Source: Cyclobacteriaceae bacterium (GTDB lineage Bacteria; Bacteroidota; Bacteroidia; Cytophagales; Cyclobacteriaceae). From it: a DNA stretch of 42,892 bases. The notes under the pieces are model-generated. The model did not search any database, was not told where the DNA came from, and saw nothing but the letters and a program-made list of their open reading frames with translations. Positions within the stretch are counted from its first letter, which is position 1. Each line of letters opens with the position of its first letter. A program made the position numbers and the translations under genes. Where the stretch lies: NCBI GenBank assembly GCA_026989505.1, contig JALSJF010000248.1, positions 1 to 42,892 on the forward strand. The letters run 5' to 3'. Positions 1-8,382 of the stretch are shown in pieces.

Positions 1-2
1 CG

Positions 3-773
3 CCTATAGCCTGGAAAACCGGGACCAGCTTTGGCCTGCGCGATGGCTGGGCTATTGGTATCACCACTAACTATGTGGTAGGCGTATGGGTAGGCAATGC
101 CGATGGCGAAGGCCGCCCCGGGCTTACCGGCCTTCAGGCGGCAGCGCCCCTGTTATTTAAAATATTTGACCTGCTGCCGGGTGAGGCCGAATTTGCTGAA
201 CCTTTTGGCCAGCCGACAGATGTGTGCAGGCAAAGTGGTATGCGGGCCGGGGAAAATTGTCCCGCTACCACCAGCATTGCCTTACCGGAATACCTTGCCG
301 GCACCCGCTCCTGCAGCTATCACCAGCTTATTCACCTGAACAAAGCCGGCAACCGCCAGGTGAACAGCAACTGCTACGCAATTAACGATATACAAACTGT
401 TGCCTGGTTTGTGCTGCCTCCGGTGATGTCGTGGTATTACCAAAAGTATCATCCCCGCTACCGGAAGCTGCCCCCCTTTGCCAGCGGCTGCAATACAATG
501 GCCAAAGGCAGGTTATTCGGGCTTATCTACCCCCGCCAATTCACCCGCGTTTACATACCGGCAGAACAGGATGGCCAGCGGGGAAAAGTGGTATTTGAGG
601 CTGCGCATGAGAATAAACAGGCCATCCTCTACTGGCACCTTGATGACAAGTTTCTGGGCATGACCGAAGGTACGCATCAAATGGGCATCCAGGCCGCCAA
701 AGGGCTACATACCCTTACCCTGGTAGATAACCAGGGCCATGAACTCGAACAACGGTTTGCCGTGATCAATTAG
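3..773 (+). CDS. pbpC: Penicillin-binding protein 1C, C-terminal part (5' truncated by window)
   Basis: The open frame is already running at base 3 and its true start lies upstream of the window. It opens with the transpeptidase KTGTS box (PIAWKTGTSFGLRDGW), the third active-site motif of the penicillin-binding domain. The region after it resembles PBP1C (VVGVWVGNADGEGRPGL), and the last ~90 residues look like the BiPBP_C beta domain found at PBP1C C-termini. PBP1C is an inner-membrane bifunctional glycosyltransferase/transpeptidase acting on periplasmic peptidoglycan. In many bacteria its gene follows an alpha-2-macroglobulin gene, which would be outside this window. Six cysteines lie in the linker between the two domains. 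The PBP call is secure; the 1C subtype is likely from the C-terminal domain. Confidence 0.88.
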   Translation, partial: PIAWKTGTSFGLRDGWAIGITTNYVVGVWVGNADGEGRPGLTGLQAAAPLLFKIFDLLPGEAEFAEPFGQPTDVCRQSGMRAGENCPATTSIALPEYLAGTRSCSYHQLIHLNKAGNRQVNSNCYAINDIQTVAWFVLPPVMSWYYQKYHPRYRKLPPFASGCNTMAKGRLFGLIYPRQFTRVYIPAEQDGQRGKVVFEAAHENKQAILYWHLDDKFLGMTEGTHQMGIQAAKGLHTLTLVDNQGHELEQRFAVIN

Positions 774-1073
774 ACCTGCCGGATAGCCGGATAAACCGTG
801 AATCCGGAAACGGGCAGTTTCTTCACGTACCACAAAAAAATCAGCTATCAATAAAAGGTAAAATCCATTGAAGATGGCAAAGCCCATTCTGGCGAACCGG
901 TGATGCAACAAACAAAAGCAAATACCCCGATCTGCGGAAGGAAGTATCTACCTGAGCTCGGTTTATAGCGATTACAAAATGGCGTTGCCTATCTGTTGAC
1001 TTCTAACCCGAAAAATTCACAAAAGTTTTTCGCCCACAGGGCCGATGACCCCGAGGTCTCGGGGCATCAGGGG

Positions 1074-1145
1074 TTAACCTCCGCTGAATCGGAGTCTAAG
1101 GACCTAATGTAATTATTCACGACTTTCGTGAATAAACCGGACTAA
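1074..1145 (+). repeat. Degenerate relative of the 86-bp TTAACCC element
   Basis: This 72-base stretch begins TTAACCT, contains TAATGTAATTATT, then a perfect 10-base hairpin (TTATTCACGA, loop CTT, TCGTGAATAA), and ends AACCGGACTAA. The order and the hairpin match the elements at 13217-13302 and 36883-36968, although the ends are diverged and the length is shorter. I read it as a decayed or variant copy; the ends are uncertain. Confidence 0.5.
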
Positions 1146-1275
1146 CCAGGGCGTTGCCTTGTCTTGAAATATTTCAGGCCTTAAGCCTGTTGGGGGCAAA
1201 GAAACTATTCTTCTGCAGATAGTTCCGGGTATTCAGGGCACCCGAGTTAATCTCCTTGTTCCGAACGCCTGATAT

Positions 1276-1299
1276 AATATTACGATCAAAAATATTACG
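1276..1299 (+). promoter_or_regulatory. Direct repeat AATATTACG x2, possible operator
   Basis: AATATTACG at 1276-1284 is repeated exactly at 1291-1299, a 15-base start-to-start spacing. It lies about 60 bases upstream of the hydrolase start codon, where a promoter would be expected. Such spacing could suit a regulator or an autoregulated ECF promoter, but no known consensus is matched. Confidence 0.3.
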
Positions 1300-1358
1300 C
1301 CATAGTGTAATAAATATGGAGGTGGCTAATCTAAAGGGTAAACCTAAACCAAAATACT

Positions 1359-2240
1359 ATGAAAAGATTAGCCATTGTATTAAGCATACTCGCCATACAA
1401 AGCCCGGCCTGGGCACAATATTCCGAAGAAGGGTACCCATTTAAAACCGAGGTAAAGGGAGCAGGAAAACCCATTATCCTGATCCCCGGACTATCCAGTT
1501 CAGGCGATGTATGGCAGCAAACCGTTGATTTACTGCAAGAAAACTTCGCCTGCCATGTGCTCACCCTGGCAGGCTTTGCCGGCCAGCCACCAGTAGATCT
1601 TACTAACGGGTACTTACCGGTAATGAAGTCAGCAATCGAAACCTATATCAAAAACGAACTAACGGCCAGGCCTGTCCTGATCGGGCATAGCCTTGGTGGC
1701 TTCCTGGCCATGGAAATTGCGGCCACCGCCCCTGAACTGGCCGTAAAAGTAGTGGTAGTGGATGCCTACCCCTTTATGGCCGCAGCCTACAACCCGGCAG
1801 CCACCGTAGCGGCCGTCAGGCCACAAGCACTAATGATGAAAGAATTGCTGTTAAATGAGCCCGACAGTGCCTTTGCCAGCCAACAAACAGCCACATTACC
1901 AACCATGATCACCCCGAAAGACAAAATTTCTTTGGCTAGCCAATGGTCACTGGCATCTGACCGGCCAACAATTGCCGAAGCAATGTTTGAACTGATGACT
2001 ACTGACCTGCGCAACAATATTGGCAACATCAGGGTGCCATTATTGGTGCTTGGTAGTTGGTACGGAGGCAAAGATTATGGTATAACCAAAGAAATGGTAA
2101 CAACCAGCTACATTAATCAATTTACCAAAACAAAAAACTGTAAAATAAAAATTGCCGCTACAGCTAAACACTTTATTATGTGGGATGATTTTGAGTGGTT
2201 TTATAACGAAGTTGATACTTTTATACGCGATGGCCAGTAA
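1359..2240 (+). CDS. Secreted alpha/beta-fold hydrolase
   Basis: This is a 293-residue protein with a Sec signal peptide (MKRLAIVLS... ending AWAQ, cleavage near residue 20), so it probably acts in the periplasm or outside. It has the alpha/beta hydrolase layout: an oxyanion-loop region IILIPGLSSSGDVW near residues 39-52, the nucleophile elbow GHSLGG with Ser111, and a likely catalytic His271 in AKHFIMWDD. The substrate cannot be told; esterase, lipase-like or haloperoxidase-like activities are all possible. The gene is first in a three-gene operon. Its last 11 bases overlap the sigma factor gene, so the two are probably translationally coupled. The start at 1359 gives a complete signal peptide. 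Confidence 0.85.
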   Translation: MKRLAIVLSILAIQSPAWAQYSEEGYPFKTEVKGAGKPIILIPGLSSSGDVWQQTVDLLQENFACHVLTLAGFAGQPPVDLTNGYLPVMKSAIETYIKNELTARPVLIGHSLGGFLAMEIAATAPELAVKVVVVDAYPFMAAAYNPAATVAAVRPQALMMKELLLNEPDSAFASQQTATLPTMITPKDKISLASQWSLASDRPTIAEAMFELMTTDLRNNIGNIRVPLLVLGSWYGGKDYGITKEMVTTSYINQFTKTKNCKIKIAATAKHFIMWDDFEWFYNEVDTFIRDGQ

Positions 2241-2730
2241 GAAGGAACTGTTTAACCTGTTCTATGGGGAGTCTAAGGATAAGCTTTACCGCCTATGCCT
2301 GGGATTTACCGGCAACACGGCCGATGCCGATGATCTGTTTCAGGAAGTATTGATAAAAATTTGGCAAAACCTGGAAAGTTTTCGTAAGGAAAGCAAGTTA
2401 TCAACCTGGGCTTACCGGGTAGCCACCAACACGGCCATGCTGTTCCTGAAAAGGAGAACCCAACTGTATGACCGACAAACCACCCTGGATACCACAGTAC
2501 AGCAAACACCGGTGGCACCAGGACCGGAAGCAGCAGTGCAGAAGGAAGAACAGATAAGTAAGCTGTATCAGGCCATTGCCACTTTAAAAGAAATCGACCG
2601 GATCATCATTAGCTTATTGTTTGAAAAATGCAGTTATCAGGAAATAGCCAGCATTACCGGATTAAGCCCCACCAATGTAGGCGCCAGAATAAACCGAATT
2701 AAAAATTCATTAAGTAAAAAACTAGTATAA
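2230..2730 (+). CDS. ECF-type RNA polymerase sigma factor
   Basis: The 166-residue protein has sigma-70 region 2 at about residues 5-75 (KLYRLCLGF, DADDLFQEVLIKIW, STWAYRVATNTAMLFLKRR). Region 4 lies at about 110-165 (ISLLFEKCSYQEIASITGL, then GARINRIKNSLSKKL), the helix-turn-helix that reads the -35 element. I chose ATG 2230 because it opens directly on the conserved ELFNLFYGESKDKLYRL segment; a longer frame from 2152 would overlap the hydrolase by far more. The gene overlaps the hydrolase end by 11 bases and is followed two bases later by a membrane protein gene, a position typical of an anti-sigma partner. It may transcribe its own operon. Confidence 0.93.
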   Translation: MASKKELFNLFYGESKDKLYRLCLGFTGNTADADDLFQEVLIKIWQNLESFRKESKLSTWAYRVATNTAMLFLKRRTQLYDRQTTLDTTVQQTPVAPGPEAAVQKEEQISKLYQAIATLKEIDRIIISLLFEKCSYQEIASITGLSPTNVGARINRIKNSLSKKLV

Positions 2731-2732
2731 TC

Positions 2733-3323
2733 ATGGATAGAAAATTAAAAGAAATGCAAGCCATGTGGCAAGCCCAAAATGTTGAAGTTCCGGATGCCAC
2801 AATCCTGGTAAAACAATTGCAAAAAATTGACAGAAGGGCCAAAGTTGAGCGATACATCATGCTGTTTACCGCCCCATTAACCACGCTATTCCTACTTTGG
2901 CTACTGCCCGTACTTGAAAGTATGTACTCGCTGGTAGCCGTTGTATTAATAGGCAGCGGTATGTACATGGTATTGCAGCAGGCAGACAAGGCCAAGCCCG
3001 GCAACCTGGCTAAAAAGCTTGATTTTAGCAACCGGAGTTTTATTGAATCACAAATCGGTAAACTCAGGCAATTAATCCTTATCGCCTCGAAATACATGTG
3101 GTTTTATACGGGGATGCTGATAGCCGGTATAAACCTGGGATACATTGATGCTTTAGCTGATTATTCCATGGAAACACGGGTAACAGTTCATGTATCCTTA
3201 TCGGTAACCATACTGTTCTTCATGTATTTCAGCATTAAAAAACGCCTGCAAAAGTATGGCCGGGAAATTGTGCCGCTCATTGATAGGCTTGAGTCTGTCA
3301 GAGCACAACTGGCAAACGTATAA
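2733..3323 (+). CDS. Hypothetical membrane protein, candidate anti-sigma partner
   Basis: The 196-residue protein starts with a charged ~45-residue cytoplasmic segment (MDRKLKEMQAMWQAQN...). Four probable membrane helices follow: near 46-60, 62-82, 115-137 and 147-168. A basic, amphipathic tail comes last (KKRLQKYGREIVPLIDRLE). No zinc-binding HxxxCxxC anti-sigma motif is present, so it is not a classical ZAS-type anti-sigma factor. Its place directly behind an ECF sigma gene (two-base gap) and the soluble N-terminal segment make it a candidate membrane regulator of that sigma factor. This is inference from context; the family itself is not recognised. Confidence 0.75.
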   Translation: MDRKLKEMQAMWQAQNVEVPDATILVKQLQKIDRRAKVERYIMLFTAPLTTLFLLWLLPVLESMYSLVAVVLIGSGMYMVLQQADKAKPGNLAKKLDFSNRSFIESQIGKLRQLILIASKYMWFYTGMLIAGINLGYIDALADYSMETRVTVHVSLSVTILFFMYFSIKKRLQKYGREIVPLIDRLESVRAQLANV

Positions 3324-3389
3324 ATTTAAGCAAACGGGAATTTCCTTTATAAAAGTAAAAAACCGTTGTTAAAATTTAGGTGGTTTTAT

Positions 3390-3421
3390 TACCACGGGAG
3401 GATGCCCGTGGTATTTTTTTT
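3390..3421 (+). terminator. Rho-independent terminator
   Basis: A perfect 9-base stem TACCACGGG (3390-3398) and CCCGTGGTA (3405-3413) with a six-base loop is followed by eight T residues (3414-3421). It ends the hydrolase/sigma/membrane-protein operon. It also sits just beyond the stop codon of the convergent transketolase gene, where the stem could help block read-through, but the T tract serves only the plus strand. Confidence 0.9.
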
Positions 3422-3425
3422 AATG

Positions 3426-5417
3426 CTACAACACGGCCAGCACTTCCTCTACCAGATGTTCGGCCGTAAGGCCCAGGTGCTGATAAATCTCCTTATAAGG
3501 TGCCGAAGCGCCAAACCGGTCAAGGCCCACTACCCTGCCCTGCAAACCCACATACTTATACCAGCTCAAGGTTGCCCCGGCCTCAATGGCTACCCGGGCG
3601 GTACAGTTAGCCGGCAACACCGTTTCGCGGTAAGCCGGGGCCTGCTCTGCAAATAGTTCCGTGCTGGGCATTGACACCACCCTGATTTTTTTACCCTGGT
3701 CATTCAGCCGCTGTTTGGCCTCCAGGGCAATCTCAACTTCCGAACCGGTGGCAATAATAATAGCGGTAAAACCTTCATCTTCAGCCAGCACATAACCGCC
3801 CCTGGCCGCATCGTTAACCTTATCGGCCGCCATCACCGGCAAGGCCTGCCGGGTAAGCACCAGGCAGGTGGGCCCCTCCTTGCGCCTCAATGCTGCGCGC
3901 CAGCCGGCAATGGTTTCGTTGGCATCGGCAGGGCGGAAGACAGTAATATTCGGCATTGCCCGCAAAGAAGCCAGATGGGCAACCGGCTGGTGGGTAGGGC
4001 CGTCTTCCCCCAGGCCAATAGAATCGTGGGTGAGCACATAGATTACCCGGATACCCATCAGAGCCGCCATGCGCATAGCCGGGCGCATATAATCGCTGAA
4101 CACGAAAAAGGTGCCGGCATAGGGGATTACGCCACCGTGCAGGGCCATACCGTTCATGATGGCCGCCATGCCATGTTCGCGGATACCGTAGTGTATATAA
4201 CGGCCCACAGGGTTATCGGCACTAAAAGCCGTTTCCCCTCTGGGGAAAGTGTTGTTCGAAGGGGTTAAATCGGCAGAGCCCCCTATCAAAGCCGGAATGC
4301 GGGCAGCAATTTGATTCAACACCGCCCCGCTGGCCGAACGCGTGGCTTTGGCCTCCCCGGCAACAAAAGGTTCAATCTCCAGGACATCAACATCTACCAC
4401 ATCCAAAGATTTGAATTCAGCCGCAAGGTCAGGGTATTGGCTTGCATACGCAGCAAATAAGGCCTCCCATTCCGCCTGGGCAGCAGCACCATTGGCAATA
4501 GCCTCCCTGAAAAACGACAGCACCTCATCCGGCACATAAAATTCTGTATCTGCCGGCAAGCCCAGGTTTTCTTTGGCCCGCTTTATTTCCTCAGGGCCCA
4601 GGGGCGAACCGTGTACCCCGGAAGTGTTCTGCTTATTGGGGCTGCCCTTGCCAATGATGGTCTTACAAGAGATAATAGAAGGCCGCTGGCCCTCGGCCCT
4701 CGCCTGTTCAATAGCCGCAGCAACGGCTTCCGGATCGTGGCCATCTACCTGCTGTGTATGCCAGCCGTAGGCTTCAAAGCGCTTTAGCACATCTTCGGTA
4801 AATGACAAAGAGGTATCCCCATCAATAGTAATATTATTATCATCATACAATACCACCAGCTTGCCCAACCGGTTATGCCCGGCAAAGGCACAGGCCTCAT
4901 GCGATACCCCCTCCTGCAAATCGCCATCGGAAGCAATAACATACGTGTAATGATCGACAATATTTAACCCGGGGCGGTTATAGCGGGCTGCCAGCGAGGC
5001 TTCGGCCAGGGCAAAGCCCACGGCATTGGCTATCCCCTGCCCCAGGGGGCCGGTGGTGGTTTCTACCCCGGGGGTATGGCCATATTCGGGATGGCCCGGG
5101 GTTTTACTCTGCCATTGGCGGAAAGCCCGCAGGTCATCCAGGCTAAGATCATAACCGGTTAAATGCAAGAGCGCATAGACCAGCATGCTGCCGTGCCCCC
5201 CGGAAAGGACAAACCTGTCGCGGTCGGCCCAGTCAGGGTTTTCAGGATTGTGCCTGAGAAATTTAGTCCATAGTACGGTAGCTATTTCAGCGGCCCCCAT
5301 AGGCAGGCCGGGATGGCCCGAGTTGGCACGCTGAACGCCATCCATGCTTAAACCGCGAATTATATTGGCCGCTTTCACCATGAAACCGGGGGAAACATTC
5401 TGATCTTTAATTAGCAT
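3426..5417 (-). CDS. tkt: Transketolase
   Basis: Transketolase moves two-carbon ketol units between sugar phosphates in the non-oxidative pentose phosphate pathway, using thiamine diphosphate. Family motifs are clear: [19 protein letters not shown] at the N-terminus, the [17 protein letters not shown] segment, the ThDP/metal motif [14 protein letters not shown]...DDNNITIDG, the pyrimidine-domain run [15 protein letters not shown], and [21 protein letters not shown]. The predicted length is 663 residues, normal for the full-length enzyme. ATG 5417 is chosen. A GTG at 5480 would add 21 unconserved residues, and ATG 5381 ([10 protein letters not shown]) is a reasonable alternative start; none has a clear ribosome-binding site. 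It is a single gene, divergent from the cysteine-cluster gene at 5581. Confidence 0.96.
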   Translation of the reverse strand: MLIKDQNVSPGFMVKAANIIRGLSMDGVQRANSGHPGLPMGAAEIATVLWTKFLRHNPENPDWADRDRFVLSGGHGSMLVYALLHLTGYDLSLDDLRAFRQWQSKTPGHPEYGHTPGVETTTGPLGQGIANAVGFALAEASLAARYNRPGLNIVDHYTYVIASDGDLQEGVSHEACAFAGHNRLGKLVVLYDDNNITIDGDTSLSFTEDVLKRFEAYGWHTQQVDGHDPEAVAAAIEQARAEGQRPSIISCKTIIGKGSPNKQNTSGVHGSPLGPEEIKRAKENLGLPADTEFYVPDEVLSFFREAIANGAAAQAEWEALFAAYASQYPDLAAEFKSLDVVDVDVLEIEPFVAGEAKATRSASGAVLNQIAARIPALIGGSADLTPSNNTFPRGETAFSADNPVGRYIHYGIREHGMAAIMNGMALHGGVIPYAGTFFVFSDYMRPAMRMAALMGIRVIYVLTHDSIGLGEDGPTHQPVAHLASLRAMPNITVFRPADANETIAGWRAALRRKEGPTCLVLTRQALPVMAADKVNDAARGGYVLAEDEGFTAIIIATGSEVEIALEAKQRLNDQGKKIRVVSMPSTELFAEQAPAYRETVLPANCTARVAIEAGATLSWYKYVGLQGRVVGLDRFGASAPYKEIYQHLGLTAEHLVEEVLAVL

Positions 5418-5567
5418 AACAGGTAAGGTATGATGGTCGTTAAACTTATTGCTGCTTAAATCAGCATAAAAATAAAACACGAAGTAACGGATTACCTCCG
5501 GTTTAAAAAAATTATTTGGGAACGATGGTAATTTGGCCGGATGAGTGTATCCTTTACCTTGGCATAC

Positions 5568-5575
5568 TACCTTTG
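5568..5575 (+). promoter_or_regulatory. Bacteroidota -7 box (TACCTTTG)
   Basis: TACCTTTG fits the TAnnTTTG -7 element exactly. It ends only five bases before the ATG at 5581, so a transcript started at the usual distance would be leaderless or nearly so. No TTTG is found at the -33 position. The match is short, so it could be chance. Confidence 0.45.
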
Positions 5576-5580
5576 CGGTT

Positions 5581-6063
5581 ATGCCCGAAGAATATCAACA
5601 ATTGCTGTTGCAGGCCAAAAAGAAGCAAAAAGATATTGCCAAAACCATCAGCCGGTTAAGTAAAATGCGCAAAGGGGAGGTGGACAGAAAAATCCATCCT
5701 TTGCACCACAAGGCTTTTAACCATATTAACTGCCTGGCCTGTGCCCATTGTTGCAAAACCACGGGCCCCTTATTTACCCGGAAAGACATTACCACCATTG
5801 CCAAACATCTTAAACTGGCCCCTGCCGAATTCATCGATCGCTACCTGCGCCTTGACGAAGACAATGACTACGTGCTACAATCGCTACCCTGTACCTTTCT
5901 GGGGGAAGATAATTATTGCACCCTCTATGCGGTGCGGCCGAAAGCCTGCCGGGAATACCCGCATACCGACAGGGTAAACCAGGCCGGCATTTTAACCCTG
6001 GCCAAAAAGAATGCCGCTATTTGTCCGGCTGTGGCAGAAATTTTCCTCACACTAAGCAAATAA
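5581..6063 (+). CDS. YkgJ-type CxxCxxCC cysteine-cluster protein
   Basis: The 160-residue soluble protein carries the CxxCxxCC signature as C51-LA-C54-AH-C57-C58. Further cysteines follow at 104, 113 and 123 ([26 protein letters not shown]). This pattern defines the zinc/iron-chelating YkgJ family (PF03692), whose members probably bind a metal or Fe-S cluster; the exact role is unknown. The first 45 residues are lysine-rich and helical. ATG 5581 is preferred over an upstream GTG at 5545 because a -7 promoter box lies between them. The next gene, otsAB, begins 64 bases later and may share the transcript. Confidence 0.9.
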   Translation: MPEEYQQLLLQAKKKQKDIAKTISRLSKMRKGEVDRKIHPLHHKAFNHINCLACAHCCKTTGPLFTRKDITTIAKHLKLAPAEFIDRYLRLDEDNDYVLQSLPCTFLGEDNYCTLYAVRPKACREYPHTDRVNQAGILTLAKKNAAICPAVAEIFLTLSK

Positions 6064-6127
6064 CCTGTTCCGGGCACCCATTTTATACCGTTATGCCTTA
6101 TCTTAGAAAAGGATAAACATTTACATC

Positions 6128-8302
6128 ATGGGCCGTCTTGTTATCATTTCCAACCGCTTACCGGTAACCATTACCGAGAAGAAGGGCAAGCTCAGCATCC
6201 GGCCCAGTGCCGGGGGGTTGGCCACCGGCCTCAACTCGTTAAAAAATAATTATGAAGTAATCTGGGTAGGCTGGCCGGGGTTGCCGGTAAGCAAGGCTGC
6301 CAGCAAAAAGACCATTAACAGCCTGTTACAGGAAATGGCCATGCACCCTGTTTTTATTGATAGTTCTAAGTTTAATAATTATTACGGGGGATTTAGCAAT
6401 TCAACCCTCTGGCCCCTGTTTCATTATTTTCAGCAATATACTGATTTTGTTTCCCGCACCTGGCAGGACTACAAAGAGGTAAACGGGCTGTTTGCCGAAA
6501 AAGTGGCTAAAATTGCCCGTAAAGATGATATTTTTTGGGTGCAGGACTACCAATTGATGTTGGTGCCGCAACTGTTGCGCAGCAAATACCCCCGGGCCAC
6601 CATCGGTTATTTTCATCACATCCCCTTCCCTTCGTATGAGCTTATGCGTACCCTCCCCTGGCGCGATGCCCTCATGCGCGGGGTGCTGGGGGCCGATCTG
6701 GTAGGCTTCCATACCTTTGATTATGTGCGCCACTTTACCAGCGCTACGAGCAGGATACTTAACTACGATGACCATTACCTGGGCCGGGTGCGGTTTCAGA
6801 ACCGGGTGGTGGACATCGACTCCTTTCCCATGGGTATTGACTACGACAAATTTGCCAAAGCTACCCACGACCCGGAAGTAGCGAAAGAACTGGAGCGCTA
6901 CATCAAAGAAACGCGGGGCGAAAAAATAATCCTCAACATCGACCGCCTCGACTACTCCAAAGCCCTGCCCCAACGGTTGCGGGCTTTTGATCTGTTCCTG
7001 ACCAAATATCCGAATTACCGTAAAAAGGTTTCGATGCTGGTTATCCTGGTGCCGTCCCGCGATACCGTGGGCCGCTACCGCAGGCTGAAAGAAGAAATCG
7101 ACCGTATTGTGGGCTATATTAACAGCAAATACGGCCGCATAAGCTGGACCCCGGTACATTATTATTACCGGTCGGTAAAGTTCAGCCGGCTGGTAGCCTG
7201 GTATAAACTGGCCCCTGTGGCCCTTATCACCCCCTACCGCGATGGCATGAACCTGGTGTCGAAAGAGTACCTGGCCTGTAAAACTGATGGCAAGGGGGTG
7301 TTGATTTTGAGTGAAATGGCCGGGTCATCCAAAGAGTTGATTGGCGCCCTGCAGGTGAACCCTAATAATACCGAAGCTATTGCCGATGCCCTGCACCAGG
7401 CCCTGCAAATGCCGGAGGAAGAACAAATAAAGCGGGTACGCAAGATGCAAAAGGTGCTGCAACGCAATAATATCAACTACTGGGCCAGGCATTTTCTTGA
7501 ACGGCTGCAGGAAGTTCACCAGGCCTCGCTGACCATCTATGAGCAGTTTTTTAACCCCAAAGTTGAAAAACAACTGTTGGCCAAATACCGGCAGGCCCCC
7601 AGGCGGCTGATCTTCCTGGATTATGATGGCACCCTGACCAATTTCCGCTCTGATCCGGCCCTGGCGGCACCCGGCAAGCATCTTTACCAAACCTTATCTG
7701 AACTTAGCCAACAACCCGAAAACCAGGTGATCCTGATTAGCGGCCGGGATAAAGAAACCCTGGAGCACTGGTTTGGCCCGTTGCCCCTCGATATTGTGGC
7801 CGAACACGGGGCCTGGTACAAAAAAAATGGCCATAAGTGGCGACAATATGCCAAACTGGACAACTCCTGGAAAGAGGAATTACGGCCTATCTTCAACCAA
7901 TTTACCGACCGTACGCCCGGCTCCTTCCTGGAAGAAAAAAACTACTCCCTGGCCTGGCACTACCGCAAAACCGATCCCGGACTTGCTGAAATGCGTAAGC
8001 ACGAGTTTATGGACAAGCTAAGCCATGCGATCTATGGTAAAAGCCTGCAAATAATGGAAGGCAACAAGGTTTTGGAAGTGAAAAATGTAGAGATAAACAA
8101 AGGTACAGCCGCCAAACGCTGGCTGGCCAACGAAACCTGGCCGTTTATCCTGGCGATTGGCGATGACTATACCGATGAGGACACCTTCAAAGCCATGCCC
8201 AAACAGGCTTACACCATAAAGGTTGGCTTTAACGAAACAGCCGCCCGTTATAATATTTCTACCGTTGAAGACGTGCTTTCTTTGCTGGATAAGCTGCTCT
8301 AG
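6128..8302 (+). CDS. otsAB: Bifunctional trehalose-6-phosphate synthase/phosphatase
   Basis: The 724-residue protein fuses both steps of trehalose synthesis. Residues ~1-470 are a GT20 OtsA-like glucosyltransferase joining UDP-glucose and glucose 6-phosphate: SNRLPVT at the start, the SAGGLATGL loop, WVQDYQLML, GFHTFDYVRHF, and the nucleotide-sugar-binding run TPYRDGMNLVSKEY. Residues ~490-724 are a HAD-type OtsB phosphatase, with motif I LDYDGTLT (Asp498, Asp500), motif II SGRDKETLE and the acidic motif GDDYTDEDTF. Order and length match fused enzymes known from Bacteroidota. Trehalose is a compatible solute and stress protectant. A GH15 hydrolase that may degrade trehalose is encoded at 13772-15574. 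Confidence 0.95.
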   Translation: MGRLVIISNRLPVTITEKKGKLSIRPSAGGLATGLNSLKNNYEVIWVGWPGLPVSKAASKKTINSLLQEMAMHPVFIDSSKFNNYYGGFSNSTLWPLFHYFQQYTDFVSRTWQDYKEVNGLFAEKVAKIARKDDIFWVQDYQLMLVPQLLRSKYPRATIGYFHHIPFPSYELMRTLPWRDALMRGVLGADLVGFHTFDYVRHFTSATSRILNYDDHYLGRVRFQNRVVDIDSFPMGIDYDKFAKATHDPEVAKELERYIKETRGEKIILNIDRLDYSKALPQRLRAFDLFLTKYPNYRKKVSMLVILVPSRDTVGRYRRLKEEIDRIVGYINSKYGRISWTPVHYYYRSVKFSRLVAWYKLAPVALITPYRDGMNLVSKEYLACKTDGKGVLILSEMAGSSKELIGALQVNPNNTEAIADALHQALQMPEEEQIKRVRKMQKVLQRNNINYWARHFLERLQEVHQASLTIYEQFFNPKVEKQLLAKYRQAPRRLIFLDYDGTLTNFRSDPALAAPGKHLYQTLSELSQQPENQVILISGRDKETLEHWFGPLPLDIVAEHGAWYKKNGHKWRQYAKLDNSWKEELRPIFNQFTDRTPGSFLEEKNYSLAWHYRKTDPGLAEMRKHEFMDKLSHAIYGKSLQIMEGNKVLEVKNVEINKGTAAKRWLANETWPFILAIGDDYTDEDTFKAMPKQAYTIKVGFNETAARYNISTVEDVLSLLDKLL

Positions 8303-8350
8303 GTTTTAAATTTCGTTATCCCCGGCACAAAAAATCAGCCGGTAAATCAA

Positions 8351-8358
8351 TAACTTTG
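8351..8358 (+). promoter_or_regulatory. Bacteroidota -7 box (TAACTTTG)
   Basis: TAACTTTG is an exact TAnnTTTG match 24 bases upstream of the yaaA start codon. The matching -33 TTTG is not evident at the normal spacing, so the call rests on this box and its position. Confidence 0.45.
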
Positions 8359-8382
8359 TTTCTCATGTAAACCCTGTTCGCT

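Larger units (their letters stand above)
774..1358. other. Non-coding, hairpin-rich intergenic region
   Basis: No convincing gene is seen in these 585 bases; the short frames lack recognisable protein features. The stretch is rich in structure. A hairpin at 1044-1068 has GATG(a)CCCCGAG pairing with CTCGGGGCATC (one bulged A). CTCCG/CGGAG lies at 1079-1094. TTATTCACGA/TCGTGAATAA lies at 1113-1135. CAGGC/GCCTG lies at 1175-1189. A 10-base direct repeat GGCGTTGCCT (981-990 and 1150-1159) brackets the three strongest hairpins. Nearer the hydrolase gene, AATATTACG occurs twice in the same direction (1276-1284 and 1291-1299). It may hold a decayed mobile element plus the promoter of the next operon. 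Confidence 0.6.

Noticed and set aside
705-911. 68-residue minus-strand frame near the pbpC end
   Set aside because: It overlaps the conserved PBP1C C-terminal domain and has no signal, motif or promoter.
5323-5338. Sigma-54-like site TTGGCACG with GC twelve bases after GG
   Set aside because: It lies inside the conserved transketolase coding sequence (the VQRANSG codons on the minus strand) and the -12 part reads ACGC rather than TTGC; most likely chance.
6401-7159. 252-residue minus-strand frame opposite otsAB
   Set aside because: It lies wholly inside the conserved synthase domain on the other strand; composition is rich in His, Gln and Phe as expected of a shadow frame.
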